The notes under the pieces are model-generated. The model was not told the DNA's origin. It worked only from the letters and a program-made list of their open reading frames with translations, and did not search any database. Positions 44,212 through 51,907 of a DNA stretch of 64,000 nt are shown piece by piece. The translations under genes were made by a program, and so were the position numbers. Origin of the DNA: Thermosulfurimonas marina. GTDB taxonomy: Bacteria > Desulfobacterota > Thermodesulfobacteria > Thermodesulfobacteriales > Thermodesulfobacteriaceae. Each line of letters starts with the position of its first letter. The stretch's first letter is position 1. The stretch is from contig NZ_CP042909.1 of assembly GCF_012317585.1 (NCBI RefSeq), positions 310,001 to 374,000 on the forward strand, written 5' to 3'.

Positions 44212-44592
44212 ATGGCCGAAGAGGTGAAGGAGGAGAGGCAAGCCGAGGCCCCAGAAGCCCAGGAGGGTGGTCTTCCCCCTCTTCCCAAAAAGCTCGAAAA
44301 GATGACCATCAAGGAGTTGCGGGAGCTGGCCCTCCAGATCCCGGAAATTACCGGGGTCCACGGCATGAACAAGGAGGAGCTTATTTCCGCCCTCAAGAAG
44401 GTCTACGGGATCGAGGAGGCCCCGCGCCGGGTAGGGGGGTCCATGCGAGAGCTCAAGGCCAAGATCCGGAAGTTCAAGGAATTGGCGGAAAAGGCCCGGG
44501 CGGAAAAGGACTGGGAGCGGTACGAACGTTATCGGCGGCTAGCCTCCCGTTTCAAAAAGCGCACCCGCAAGCTGGCCCGCGCCGCAGCCTAG
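44212..44592 (+). CDS. Rho N-terminal-domain-like small protein
   Basis: A 126-residue protein. After a flexible acidic N-terminus (to ~25), residues ~28-70 (LEKMTIKELRELALQIPEIT, GVHGMNKEELISALKK) match the Rho N-terminal/SAP-like helix-extended-loop-helix domain, which can bind nucleic acids. The rest (~80-126) is a very basic helix (ELKAKIRKFKELAEKARAEK, then RYERYRRLASRFKKRTRKLA). It is probably a nucleic-acid-binding protein. Its role is unknown; it has no Rho ATPase domain. Confidence 0.78.
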   Translation: MAEEVKEERQAEAPEAQEGGLPPLPKKLEKMTIKELRELALQIPEITGVHGMNKEELISALKKVYGIEEAPRRVGGSMRELKAKIRKFKELAEKARAEKDWERYERYRRLASRFKKRTRKLARAAA

Positions 44593-44693
44593 GAGGCCGA
44601 CTTGTGAGAGGGTCTGGTCTTTTTTTCCAAATAAGAGGCTATGAGTACCAGCAAAAGGGCCGAAATTCCGATCAGGATATAAGCTTCAATCAT
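44589..44693 (-). CDS. Small single-pass membrane protein (34 residues)
   Basis: ATG 44693 to TAG 44589 encodes MIEAYILIGISALLLVLIAS followed by YLEKKTRPSHKSAS: one membrane helix and a basic tail. The ATG overlaps the TGA of the upstream small membrane ORF by 8 bp, a coupled arrangement that argues it is real. It resembles in style the tiny subunits of membrane complexes, but I cannot assign it. It ends convergent with the Rho-N-like gene (4-bp overlap). Confidence 0.45.
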   Translation of the reverse strand: MIEAYILIGISALLLVLIASYLEKKTRPSHKSAS

Positions 44694-44866
44694 TCTTCTT
44701 CTCCCTCAAAAAATAAAGGCCCAGGGAGGCCAAAAGCAAATAAAGAAAGCAACAGGTTAAAAGAACGGCCCACTTCGGCTTTTCCTAAACCAGAGGCTGA
44801 ACAATACCGGTTAAGGCCACTGCCAGAGCTAGGTTTAAGAGGTGCTTTCCCAATTCACCAATTCAT
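44686..44866 (-). pseudogene. Small two-helix membrane protein, broken by a frameshift and an in-frame TAG
   Basis: In one frame, TTG 44853 starts LGKHLLNLALAVALTGIVQP and LV (membrane helix), then TAG (44787-44785), then EKPKWAVLLTCCFLYLLLAS and LGLYFLREKKND (second helix), with TGA at 44688-44686. The layout helix, short polar loop, helix, basic end fits a family of ~60-residue membrane proteins. The TAG sits in the loop. The natural ATG may be at 44866 (MNW), one base out of frame with the rest. I read this as a decaying gene, or one with sequence errors, coupled to the 34-residue ORF downstream. Confidence 0.45.
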
Positions 44867-44901
44867 ACTCCATAATTCCATTATGTTTAGGTAGAATAGT
44901 C

Positions 44902-45795
44902 ATGTCAACCGCCCTCTATAAAACGGATTTCCAGGATCTTCCTCTGGCCTCCCGGGGCAAGGTCCGGGATATTTACGACCTGGGAGACCGGCTCCTCATC
45001 GTGGCCACCGACCGCATTTCGGCCTTCGATGTGGTCCTTCCCACCCCCATTCCCGACAAGGGGCGTATCCTCACCCAGATGTCTCTTTTTTGGTTTGATT
45101 TCCTGAAAGAAATAGTTCCTAACCACCTCCTTACCGCGGATCCGGAAGAATTCCCGGAAATCTTAAAGCCTTATCGGGAGATCCTGGCCGGACGCAGCAT
45201 GCTGGTACGCAAGGCCCGGGTGCTTCCGGTGGAGTGCATCGTGCGGGGTTACCTCACCGGCTCGGCCCTGAAGGAATACCAGGAGACCGGCCGGGTCTGT
45301 GGCCTCCCCCTCCCCCCGGGTCTGCGCGAGGCCGACCGGCTCCCGGAGCCCCTCTTTACCCCTTCCACCAAGGCCGAGCAGGGAGAACACGATGTGAACA
45401 TTACCTTTGAGGAATGCGCCCGGATCATCGGCGAAGACTTGGCCCAAAAAGTTAAAGAGATCTCCCTTTTCCTCTACCGGAAGGCGGCGGAATACGCCGA
45501 AGGCCGGGGGATCATCATTGCGGACACCAAATTCGAATTCGGGCTGGTGGACGGAGAGCTTATCCTAGTGGACGAGGTCCTGACCCCCGATTCTTCCCGT
45601 TTCTGGCCTAAAGAAGAGTACGAGCCCGGGCGTCCGCAAAAAAGCTTTGACAAGCAATTTATCCGGGACTGGCTTAAGGAGATCGGTTGGGACCAAAGAC
45701 CCCCGGCCCCGGAAATCCCGCCAGAGATCGTAGAAAAGACCCGGGAAAGATACCTGGAAGCCCTACGACGCCTTACCGGAAAGACCCTGGAATAA
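44902..45795 (+). CDS. purC: Phosphoribosylaminoimidazole-succinocarboxamide synthase
   Basis: The protein has about 297 residues, the longer eukaryote-like form. SRGKVRDIYDLGDRLLIVAT and DRISAFDVVLPTPIPDKG (substrate loop) are diagnostic, as are RKARVLPVECIVRGYLTGSA and GIIIADTKFEFGLVDGELIL with DEVLTPDSSRFWPKEEY. It performs step 7 of purine synthesis. The ORF extends upstream, but conservation begins at the ATG at 44902; its ribosome site is weak (TAGG 11 nt away). No other pur gene is near. Confidence 0.96.
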   Translation: MSTALYKTDFQDLPLASRGKVRDIYDLGDRLLIVATDRISAFDVVLPTPIPDKGRILTQMSLFWFDFLKEIVPNHLLTADPEEFPEILKPYREILAGRSMLVRKARVLPVECIVRGYLTGSALKEYQETGRVCGLPLPPGLREADRLPEPLFTPSTKAEQGEHDVNITFEECARIIGEDLAQKVKEISLFLYRKAAEYAEGRGIIIADTKFEFGLVDGELILVDEVLTPDSSRFWPKEEYEPGRPQKSFDKQFIRDWLKEIGWDQRPPAPEIPPEIVEKTRERYLEALRRLTGKTLE

Positions 45796-45820
45796 AGGCC
45801 TTCCCTCCCCAGGAACTCAA

Positions 45821-46747
45821 GTGCTAAAAAATAAGGCCATGGAACTCTTGCAAGTTAAGCTTTCGGAAATCGATCTTTCCTCCCGAACCTTCGTCTTTTC
45901 TTTTCCTCCCCGGGGGGATCTCCTTCGGGAAAGCCTCCGGCGGGTGGGGCTCATCGAGCCCCCGGTGATAACCGAACATGAAGGGCGATTTCTTCCGGTG
46001 GCGGGCGAAGGGCGCCTCCTGGCCCTGAGGGACCTGGGGGCGGAAAGGGCCCCGGTTCTTTTAGCCCGAGGACTTTCCCCTCTCAAGGCCCAGGAGCAGG
46101 CCCTGGAGAGCAACCTCTTTCGGGACCTCAATCCCGTAGAAAAGGCCGAGGCCCTGGCCCGATTTTCCCGCTATCTTTCCCCGGAGGAGGCTGCAAGCAA
46201 GGTCCTCCCGCGTCTCGGCTTTTCCGCCGAGGCCCGGTGGTACTTTCTCCTTCTGCGGCTTTCCGAGGCCCCGCGGGAGTTAAAGGAAGCCGTGGCCCAA
46301 CGAGGGCTCCCCCTCAAGGTGGCCGAACGCCTCCTGCGCTTTCCCCCGGAAGCCCTGGTCCGGACCCTGGGCCTTCTGGAAAGGCTGAGGTTTACGGTCT
46401 CCGAGGCCCGGGAGGTGACCGAAGGGCTGCTTGATCTCTCTCGAAAAGAGGATCGGCCTCTTACGGAATTGCTGGAAGAATTTGAGGCCTTTTCTTCCAG
46501 GGACGCCTTCCTAAAGGCCTTTCGGGGAAGGTTGAGACCCCATCTTTTCCGCAGGGAAGAAGAGACTCGCCGACTGCGAGAGGCCCTGCTTTCTCAAGGA
46601 GCCCGACTGGAAAGCCCTCCAGCCTTTGAAAGGGACGAACACCACCTGATAATCCCCTTCAAGGACCGGAGCGAGCTTTCCCGAAGACTCCGGCGCCTGG
46701 CCGACTTTCTGGAAAAGGAGTCCCGGGCCGCAGGCGATAGAGGGTGA
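45821..46747 (+). CDS. ParB-like protein without a ParA partner
   Basis: A 308-residue protein. Residues ~8-110 resemble the ParB/sulfiredoxin N-terminal domain: GEGRLLALRDLGAERAPVLL and ESNLFRDLNPVEKAEALARF (the ENLxRxDLxPxE motif). The rest is helical with a charged C-terminus, as for the HTH and spacer regions. No parA or parS is visible, so a role in partitioning is not supported; similar proteins can be CTP switches or regulators. The start is GTG with AGGA 6 nt upstream; an ATG six codons later is possible. Its 3' end overlaps holA by 89 bp. Confidence 0.7.
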   Translation: MLKNKAMELLQVKLSEIDLSSRTFVFSFPPRGDLLRESLRRVGLIEPPVITEHEGRFLPVAGEGRLLALRDLGAERAPVLLARGLSPLKAQEQALESNLFRDLNPVEKAEALARFSRYLSPEEAASKVLPRLGFSAEARWYFLLLRLSEAPRELKEAVAQRGLPLKVAERLLRFPPEALVRTLGLLERLRFTVSEAREVTEGLLDLSRKEDRPLTELLEEFEAFSSRDAFLKAFRGRLRPHLFRREEETRRLREALLSQGARLESPPAFERDEHHLIIPFKDRSELSRRLRRLADFLEKESRAAGDRG

Positions 46748-47783
46748 GGAAGAACTGGAAAAAGGCCCTTTCCGGGGCCTGAAAATCACGCTTTATGGCC
46801 AGATCCAGGGCATAAAGGGCGGAAAAGGCCGCGGGGAAGAACTCGCGAGGAAGCTTTCGGGCCAGGGCGCGCATCCGAAAGAGGGCGTAGGGGTGCACCC
46901 GAAGGACCCGGGGAGGGTGTTCCCAGCGATCACGCACCGCCTTTTCCAGTCTCTGGCGAAAATCTTCGTACCGTCGAAGGGCACCGAGCTCCGGGACTTC
47001 CTGGGCCAAAAAATTCAGGAGCCAGAGCCGCTTGAAGTAGGCGGCCAGATGTCCCAAAATAAGGACCGGAGATTCTCCTCGATCAAGAAGCCTCCTTAAA
47101 AGCCTCCGGGCGTCCTCCGGGCCCTTGAGAAGGGCCGTTTCGGCCAGCCGAAAGATCTCCGCCTCCTCGGGAGGGACCACCACCGCCTCCACGTCCTCGC
47201 GCTCAATGGTCTTGCGCCCCGCGGTATAAAGGAGGAGTTTCTCCAGTTCCTGGCGGAAATGGAGATAATCCTCGCCCACCAGGGCCAGGAAGTATTCCGC
47301 GGTGGCCCGGTCCATGTGTCGGCCCTCGGCCGAAAGTCTTTCGCTCAAAAGATCCAGAAAACGCCCCGGACCCTTCCGGAGGACCAAGGGGACCACGGCC
47401 CCGATCTCGTCAGCCAGCCGGTAAAGGGGAGCCTCCTCCGAAAGCTCCCGGGCCTGAAGGACCAGGGTGACCAGTCCCGAAGAAAGGGCCTCTCGCAGAC
47501 GGGGGATCTCCTTTTCGGGAAACCTTTCTCCGCCCTCAACCCAGAGGACCTTTCGGGGACCAAAAAGGGTCCCCGAGGAAAGGGCCTCCCAGAAGGCCTC
47601 CAGAGGGGCCTCGGAAAGGTCCAACTTTTCCAGCGGGGCCTCCGGAGAGAGGATCTCCAGGAGGGGAGCGGCCTTTTCCCGGGCCTCGGCCGCCTCCCCG
47701 CAAAAGAGATAAAGCGGAGCCACGCGACCCTTCCGGGCCAACTCCAGGAGCCGCCGAAGGTGGGGACCGGCAAAAACGGGCAT
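46659..47783 (-). CDS. holA: DNA polymerase III delta subunit
   Basis: A 374-residue clamp-loader subunit. The N-domain opens with APLYLFCGEAAEAREKAAPL and GTLFGPRKVLWVEG, the middle has DYLHFRQELEKLLLYTAGRK, and the C-domain AYFKRLWLLNFLAQEV. These are the delta-subunit landmarks. It opens the sliding clamp and joins the tau/gamma ring. The C-terminal ~25 residues (Pro/Gly-rich) are beyond the conserved domain and lie in the 89-bp convergent overlap. TGGAG precedes the ATG. Confidence 0.9.
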   Translation of the reverse strand: MPVFAGPHLRRLLELARKGRVAPLYLFCGEAAEAREKAAPLLEILSPEAPLEKLDLSEAPLEAFWEALSSGTLFGPRKVLWVEGGERFPEKEIPRLREALSSGLVTLVLQARELSEEAPLYRLADEIGAVVPLVLRKGPGRFLDLLSERLSAEGRHMDRATAEYFLALVGEDYLHFRQELEKLLLYTAGRKTIEREDVEAVVVPPEEAEIFRLAETALLKGPEDARRLLRRLLDRGESPVLILGHLAAYFKRLWLLNFLAQEVPELGALRRYEDFRQRLEKAVRDRWEHPPRVLRVHPYALFRMRALARKLPREFFPAAFSALYALDLAIKRDFQAPERAFFQFFLTLYRLRPGTPFPESRPGAGVFGKARSGP

Positions 47784-47804
47784 GTCTCCATTTTACTTTC
47801 CCGG

Positions 47805-47833
47805 TTGCCCACGGGCCAGATCGTGATTAAATA
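47805..47833 (+). promoter_or_regulatory. Candidate promoter of the DsrE-like/mrp pair
   Basis: TTGCCC (47805-47810), 17 nt, TAAATA (47828-47833), 31 nt before the ATG at 47865. Moderate match. Confidence 0.4.
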
Positions 47834-47864
47834 CCTTGGCGGAATCTCGCAACGGAGGGAGGCC

Positions 47865-48203
47865 ATGGAATACCGTCTGGTCCTGCATGTTCCGGAATCC
47901 CAGCGCTTTGAGGTGGCCCTCAAGGTGGCCCGTAATTTCGTAAAGGCCATGGCCGGAGAGCCCCACACGGCCAGAATCCTGGTCAACGCCGAGGGCATCA
48001 CCATCCTCAAGCGTTTCTCCGAGGTGGAAGACCTTTATCGGGAGGCCCGTAAGGAGGGCGTGGAGGTCTATTTCTGCGAAAATGCTATGCGGGCCTTTGA
48101 TATTCCTCGCGAGCTCCTTCCCGAAGGGGCCCGGACCGTGCCCGCAGGGATCAAGGCCCTGGTGGAGTGGCAAAATCAGGGAATGGCCTACGTTAGAGCC
48201 TAA
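47865..48203 (+). CDS. DsrE-family small protein
   Basis: A 112-residue protein beginning MEYRLVLHVPESQRFEVALK with VARNFVKAMAGEPHTARILV, and a single Cys in VYFCENAMRAFDIPRELLPE. This is the DsrE/DsrF-like (COG1416) fold. Related proteins relay sulfur as persulfides or have unknown roles; the one Cys is in a plausible place for that. The ORF extends upstream in frame, but GGAGGGAGG fixes the start. It lies 30 bp upstream of the Mrp ATPase, so it may work in Fe-S or sulfur handling (inference). Confidence 0.82.
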   Translation: MEYRLVLHVPESQRFEVALKVARNFVKAMAGEPHTARILVNAEGITILKRFSEVEDLYREARKEGVEVYFCENAMRAFDIPRELLPEGARTVPAGIKALVEWQNQGMAYVRA

Positions 48204-48233
48204 AAAGCCTAAAAATTCTTAAGGGAGGCAGGA

Positions 48234-49397
48234 ATGGCCGAAAGGCAGACCAAAAGTGTCCTTTTGGATCAGCAAGATCGCCGGGTGCGGGAGCAACTCT
48301 CGCGCATCCGGCACAAGATCATGGTCATGTCCGGTAAAGGCGGCGTGGGTAAAAGCACCGTGGCCGTAAATCTGGCCGTGGGCCTTTCCTTACAGGACTT
48401 CATGGTGGGGCTTCTCGATGTGGACCTTCACGGCCCCAATATCCCTAAAATGCTGGGGATCCGGAAGGAGAAACTCCCCCGGCGGCCGGACGGGCGCCTG
48501 GGGGCCATCGTCTATTCTCCCAATCTCAAGGTCCTTTCCATCGAACCCCTCCTTCCCAAAGAGGACACGGCGGTCATCTGGCGCGGGCCCCTCAAGATCT
48601 CGGCCATCAAACAGTTCATCGGAGACATCGATTGGGGGAAACTTGACTATCTGGTCATCGACGCCCCGCCGGGCACCGGGGACGAACCCCTTACCGTGGC
48701 CAAGACCATTCCCGACGCCTACGCCCTGGTGGTAACCACTCCCCAGGAGGTCTCCCTTATTGACGTCCAGAAATCCATCAACTTCTGCCGCAAGGTAAAG
48801 ATGCGCATCCTGGGGCTGGTAGAAAACCTGAGCGGTTTCATCTGTCCCCACTGCGGAAAGGAACTGGATATCTTCAAGCGGGGAGGCGGGGAGCGGCTGG
48901 CCGAGGAGCTGGGCATCCGCTTTCTGGGACGCATCCCGGTGGATCCCCGGGTGGTGGCCGCCGGAGATGCCGGAAAGCCAGTCGTGGGGGCCTATCCGGA
49001 GTCGGTCACGGCCCGGGCCTTCGAGGAGTTGGTGCGCAACGTGGTAGCGGCCACGGAGGAGATGTGGCGGGAGGTGGAGGAAGGGCGCTACATGCGGGTG
49101 GCCGTTCCTCTGGAGGGAGCTCGGGTGGCCCGGGACCCAGCGGCGGCCGATCTTTTTGCGGTCTATGATGTGGAGGGAGGAAAGATCCGGGTCAAAGACG
49201 TGATCAAGCGTCCGGAAGACCAGGATCTCGAGGCCTTCCTGAAGGAGCAGGTGGCCACCCATCTTCTGACCCCGGAGGTCTCTCCGGAATGGAGACAGCG
49301 CCTGGAAGAGGCCCGTATCCGGGTGGTCACCGGGGGCTCTCCCGAAATGGGGCCGGATACCCTGATGCAGGACTTCTTGGCGGGAATCATCCGCTAA
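48234..49397 (+). CDS. Mrp/NBP35 ATPase with C-terminal NifX-like domain (MrpORP type)
   Basis: A 387-residue Fe-S carrier. Residues ~25-270 are the ParA-like Mrp ATPase with Walker A MSGKGGVGKST, LLDVDLHGPNIPKMLG, APPGTGDEPLTV and the bridging pair FICPHCGKE that binds a cluster at the dimer interface. Residues ~284-387 (MRVAVPLEGARVARDPAAAD, then RIRVVTGGSPEMGPDTLMQD) match the dinitrogenase iron-molybdenum cofactor-binding (NifX/NifB-C) domain. The same fusion is known as MrpORP in Desulfovibrio. It delivers or assembles metal clusters in the cytoplasm. It is convergent with rlmI with an 11-bp overlap. Confidence 0.92.
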   Translation: MAERQTKSVLLDQQDRRVREQLSRIRHKIMVMSGKGGVGKSTVAVNLAVGLSLQDFMVGLLDVDLHGPNIPKMLGIRKEKLPRRPDGRLGAIVYSPNLKVLSIEPLLPKEDTAVIWRGPLKISAIKQFIGDIDWGKLDYLVIDAPPGTGDEPLTVAKTIPDAYALVVTTPQEVSLIDVQKSINFCRKVKMRILGLVENLSGFICPHCGKELDIFKRGGGERLAEELGIRFLGRIPVDPRVVAAGDAGKPVVGAYPESVTARAFEELVRNVVAATEEMWREVEEGRYMRVAVPLEGARVARDPAAADLFAVYDVEGGKIRVKDVIKRPEDQDLEAFLKEQVATHLLTPEVSPEWRQRLEEARIRVVTGGSPEMGPDTLMQDFLAGIIR

Positions 49398-50544
49398 CAA
49401 AAGTAAAGCCCTTGAGATAAAGGGTTTCGGGATGGGCCGGGTTTTCCGGATGATCTGGGGCCTGGAAGTGGCGGAAAAGGAGCCTCAAAGGCCGTCCGCG
49501 AGCCGCCCGCCGGACCAGGGAAAGAAGGTCTTCGGCGGAAAGAAAGCGTGAACAGGAAGAGGTAAAGAAAAACCCTTCCCGCAGGGCCGAAAGGGCCAGG
49601 CGGTTTACCTCGGCGTATTTGCGGCGGCCGGCCTCCCGGGCCCTTTCGCTCTTGATGAAGGCCGGAGGGTCCAGGATCACCAGTTGGGCATCCGGGGCCT
49701 CCCGCAGAAATTCCTCTACCCGACCCTGGATAGGGAAAAAGCGCTGGCTATAGCCGTTCAGACGGGCATTTTCTTCGGCCAGGGCCAGGGCCTCGGCCGA
49801 ACGCTCCACGGCAAAGACCCTTCGGGCCCCGCCGGAAAGGGCGTAAAGGCCGAAGGCCCCGGTATAGGCAAAAAGGTCCAGCACCACCAGATCTCGGGAA
49901 AGGCGCGCGATAAAGCGCCGGTTTTCCCGCTGATCCAGGAAAAAACCTGTCTTCTGGCCTCGCAGGGGGTCTACCAGGAAACGCAAGCCGTCCAGGCGCA
50001 CTTCTAACGGTCCGGAAAGCCTTCCGTAAGCCACCTCGGTATAAAGAGAAAGGCCCTCTTCCTTGCGCACCGGAAGGTCGTTGCGCAGGATCACCGCCTC
50101 CGGGGCCAGCACTTCCTTCAGAGCCCAGAGGACCTCCTCCCGCACCCGCTCCATACCCGCGGTAGAGATCTGGACCACCGCCGCCCGGCCGTAAACATCC
50201 ACCGTAAGGCCCGGAAGGCCGTCCCCTTCGGCGTGAACCAGTCGGAAGGCCTCCTCTCCGGCATAGAGCCTCTGCCGGAGGGCCAGAGCCCGGCGCAGGG
50301 CCCCGGAGAGAAAATGCCGGTCAAGGGGATGGTCCTCGCGGCTATAAATCCTTACCGGGATGCGGCTTTGGGGGTTGAAATAGCCCCGGGCGAGGAAAAA
50401 GCCCTCCGGAGAAAGGAGGCGCACCTCTTCGCCTGGCCCTATCTCCGGGACCTTCAGGAGGTCGCGCCGGGTAAGCCAGAGCCTTCCGGAGGCCACCCGG
50501 CGGGCCGCCTCGGCCCGCACCCTTATTTCCGGGGGTTTTCCCAT
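49387..50544 (-). CDS. rlmI: Class I rRNA (cytosine-C5) methyltransferase, RlmI-like
   Basis: A 385-residue protein with an N-terminal PUA domain (~5-75), a central EEHEE-type domain (~80-190) and a C-terminal Rossmann methyltransferase (~200-385) with VLDLFAYTGAFGLYALSGGA, LVILDPPAFIKS and the Cys of FFTSSCSRFLSAEDLL. RlmI methylates C1962 of 23S rRNA in E. coli; target conservation is assumed. The start overlaps the cytochrome gene by 22 bp. Confidence 0.9.
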   Translation of the reverse strand: MGKPPEIRVRAEAARRVASGRLWLTRRDLLKVPEIGPGEEVRLLSPEGFFLARGYFNPQSRIPVRIYSREDHPLDRHFLSGALRRALALRQRLYAGEEAFRLVHAEGDGLPGLTVDVYGRAAVVQISTAGMERVREEVLWALKEVLAPEAVILRNDLPVRKEEGLSLYTEVAYGRLSGPLEVRLDGLRFLVDPLRGQKTGFFLDQRENRRFIARLSRDLVVLDLFAYTGAFGLYALSGGARRVFAVERSAEALALAEENARLNGYSQRFFPIQGRVEEFLREAPDAQLVILDPPAFIKSERAREAGRRKYAEVNRLALSALREGFFFTSSCSRFLSAEDLLSLVRRAARGRPLRLLFRHFQAPDHPENPAHPETLYLKGFTFVSG

Positions 50545-51827
50545 AGCCCGAAGTCCCTCAGGATCCGGAGGGCCCGTAGGGTGTCTCCGGGACCGATGGT
50601 ATGCGGGGTGACCGGAAGCTCCCGGGCCCCCTGCGGATGCCAGTCCTCAAGGCGAATCTCCTCTTCGGCGTCCACCCAGGAGAGGTGGAGATCGAGAAGA
50701 GGCCGCACCGGGCTTATCCTTCCCCGAGCATCCCGGCCCAGGGTCACCTCCTCATACCTTCGACGCTTAAGGGTGAGAAACCACACCCCTCGCCGGGCCT
50801 TCCCGGAGAGTTTGTCCGTGGTAAAGGGTCTCGGGGTCTTTCCGGAAAAGAATTCCCGGAAAAGGGCCTCGATCTCCGCATCCTCCTGCACCCAGAGCTC
50901 CTGCCATTCCTCCCAGTCCGGGTTTTCGTAAAGGGTAAAATAGAGGCCCTCGTCCCGGGCCATCCACACCGCGTGACAGCTCTCGCAGCGCACCCGTTGA
51001 AGGACCTTTGGGGTATGGAAGGGCTTGCGTCCCCGGACCTTCTCGTGGCAGGAAAGGCAGGTCTTCCCCGGGCCGGACTCCATGAGCTCCCGGCGGCCGT
51101 GGCAGTCTGTGCAGGAAAGGCCCCTTTGCGCGTGAAGGTCCGGGGTCATCTCGTGAAACTCGATCCCCCAGGGCCGGGCCGGAAATTGGCCTTCCACCAA
51201 AGGGGTGCGGAAGGCGTGGGGTAGATCGTGGGCGAAAAAGCCGTAGTAGTCCCAGCCCACCCGGTTTCCGTAATGGCAGTGGAGGCAATTGCGGGGGGAG
51301 GGTTTCTGGAAGCGGTGGTCCGCAAGCTTTCCTCCGGCATAAAGGAGATGGCAGGCCGCACAGCCCGTGCCCCTTCGGGCCTCGGAATAGGCCTCCCCGG
51401 AGGAAAAGAGATGGCACTTGAGACAGCGCCGGCGCAAAAGGTCGTAAAGGAGATCGGCCCGGGAGCGCACCGAAGAGGGCTCCGGAAGCTCTTGGAGATC
51501 TTTCACCGGAGGAAGACCAAAGGCCGAAAGGACCGTGTTCAGGGCCGGGGCCAGGGTGTAGTGCGGGGCCCGGCGGAGAGCGGAAAGCTCCCGGGCGTGG
51601 CACCTTCCACAGGCCCTCTCCCAGTTTCGGGGATGGGCCGGACGGGCGATCAACCCCTGGTGGGCCTCTTTTTCCTTGGAAGATCTCGGGTCTCCGGCAT
51701 GACACTTCTCGCAGGAAAAGGCGTGCTTGGAGTCGAGCTTTACCGGATGGCAATCTTTACAGGTGGCCTGCCCCGAAGCCACCCAAAGGAAGACCCAAAA
51801 TATCACCAGCAGAACGACTTTCCTCAT
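50523..51827 (-). CDS. Exported multiheme cytochrome c with nine CxxCH motifs
   Basis: About 434 residues with signal peptide MRKVVLLVIFWVFLWVASGQ. Nine CxxCH heme-binding motifs begin at residues 23, 39, 73, 135, 156, 181, 239, 257 and 281. The last ~140 residues carry no heme motif and read as a charged, Trp-rich domain. It should sit in the periplasm or on the outer membrane and move electrons. I do not recognise a defined family; spacing does not fit simple NrfA or octaheme nitrite/tetrathionate reductases. The ORF has an ATG seven codons earlier; the chosen start gives a normal signal peptide. No cognate oxidoreductase is adjacent. Confidence 0.85.
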   Translation of the reverse strand: MRKVVLLVIFWVFLWVASGQATCKDCHPVKLDSKHAFSCEKCHAGDPRSSKEKEAHQGLIARPAHPRNWERACGRCHARELSALRRAPHYTLAPALNTVLSAFGLPPVKDLQELPEPSSVRSRADLLYDLLRRRCLKCHLFSSGEAYSEARRGTGCAACHLLYAGGKLADHRFQKPSPRNCLHCHYGNRVGWDYYGFFAHDLPHAFRTPLVEGQFPARPWGIEFHEMTPDLHAQRGLSCTDCHGRRELMESGPGKTCLSCHEKVRGRKPFHTPKVLQRVRCESCHAVWMARDEGLYFTLYENPDWEEWQELWVQEDAEIEALFREFFSGKTPRPFTTDKLSGKARRGVWFLTLKRRRYEEVTLGRDARGRISPVRPLLDLHLSWVDAEEEIRLEDWHPQGARELPVTPHTIGPGDTLRALRILRDFGLWENPRK

Positions 51828-51907
51828 GGCCGAGGCCCATAATATCATGAAATTCTGGCCCCGGGGCCTGCTTCTTACGGAAAATCTCCCTCCCGGATCG
51901 GAGAAGA

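Noticed and set aside
47259-47864. N-terminal extension of the DsrE-like protein
   Set aside because: This stretch is antisense to holA, and the ribosome site and conserved start are at 47865.
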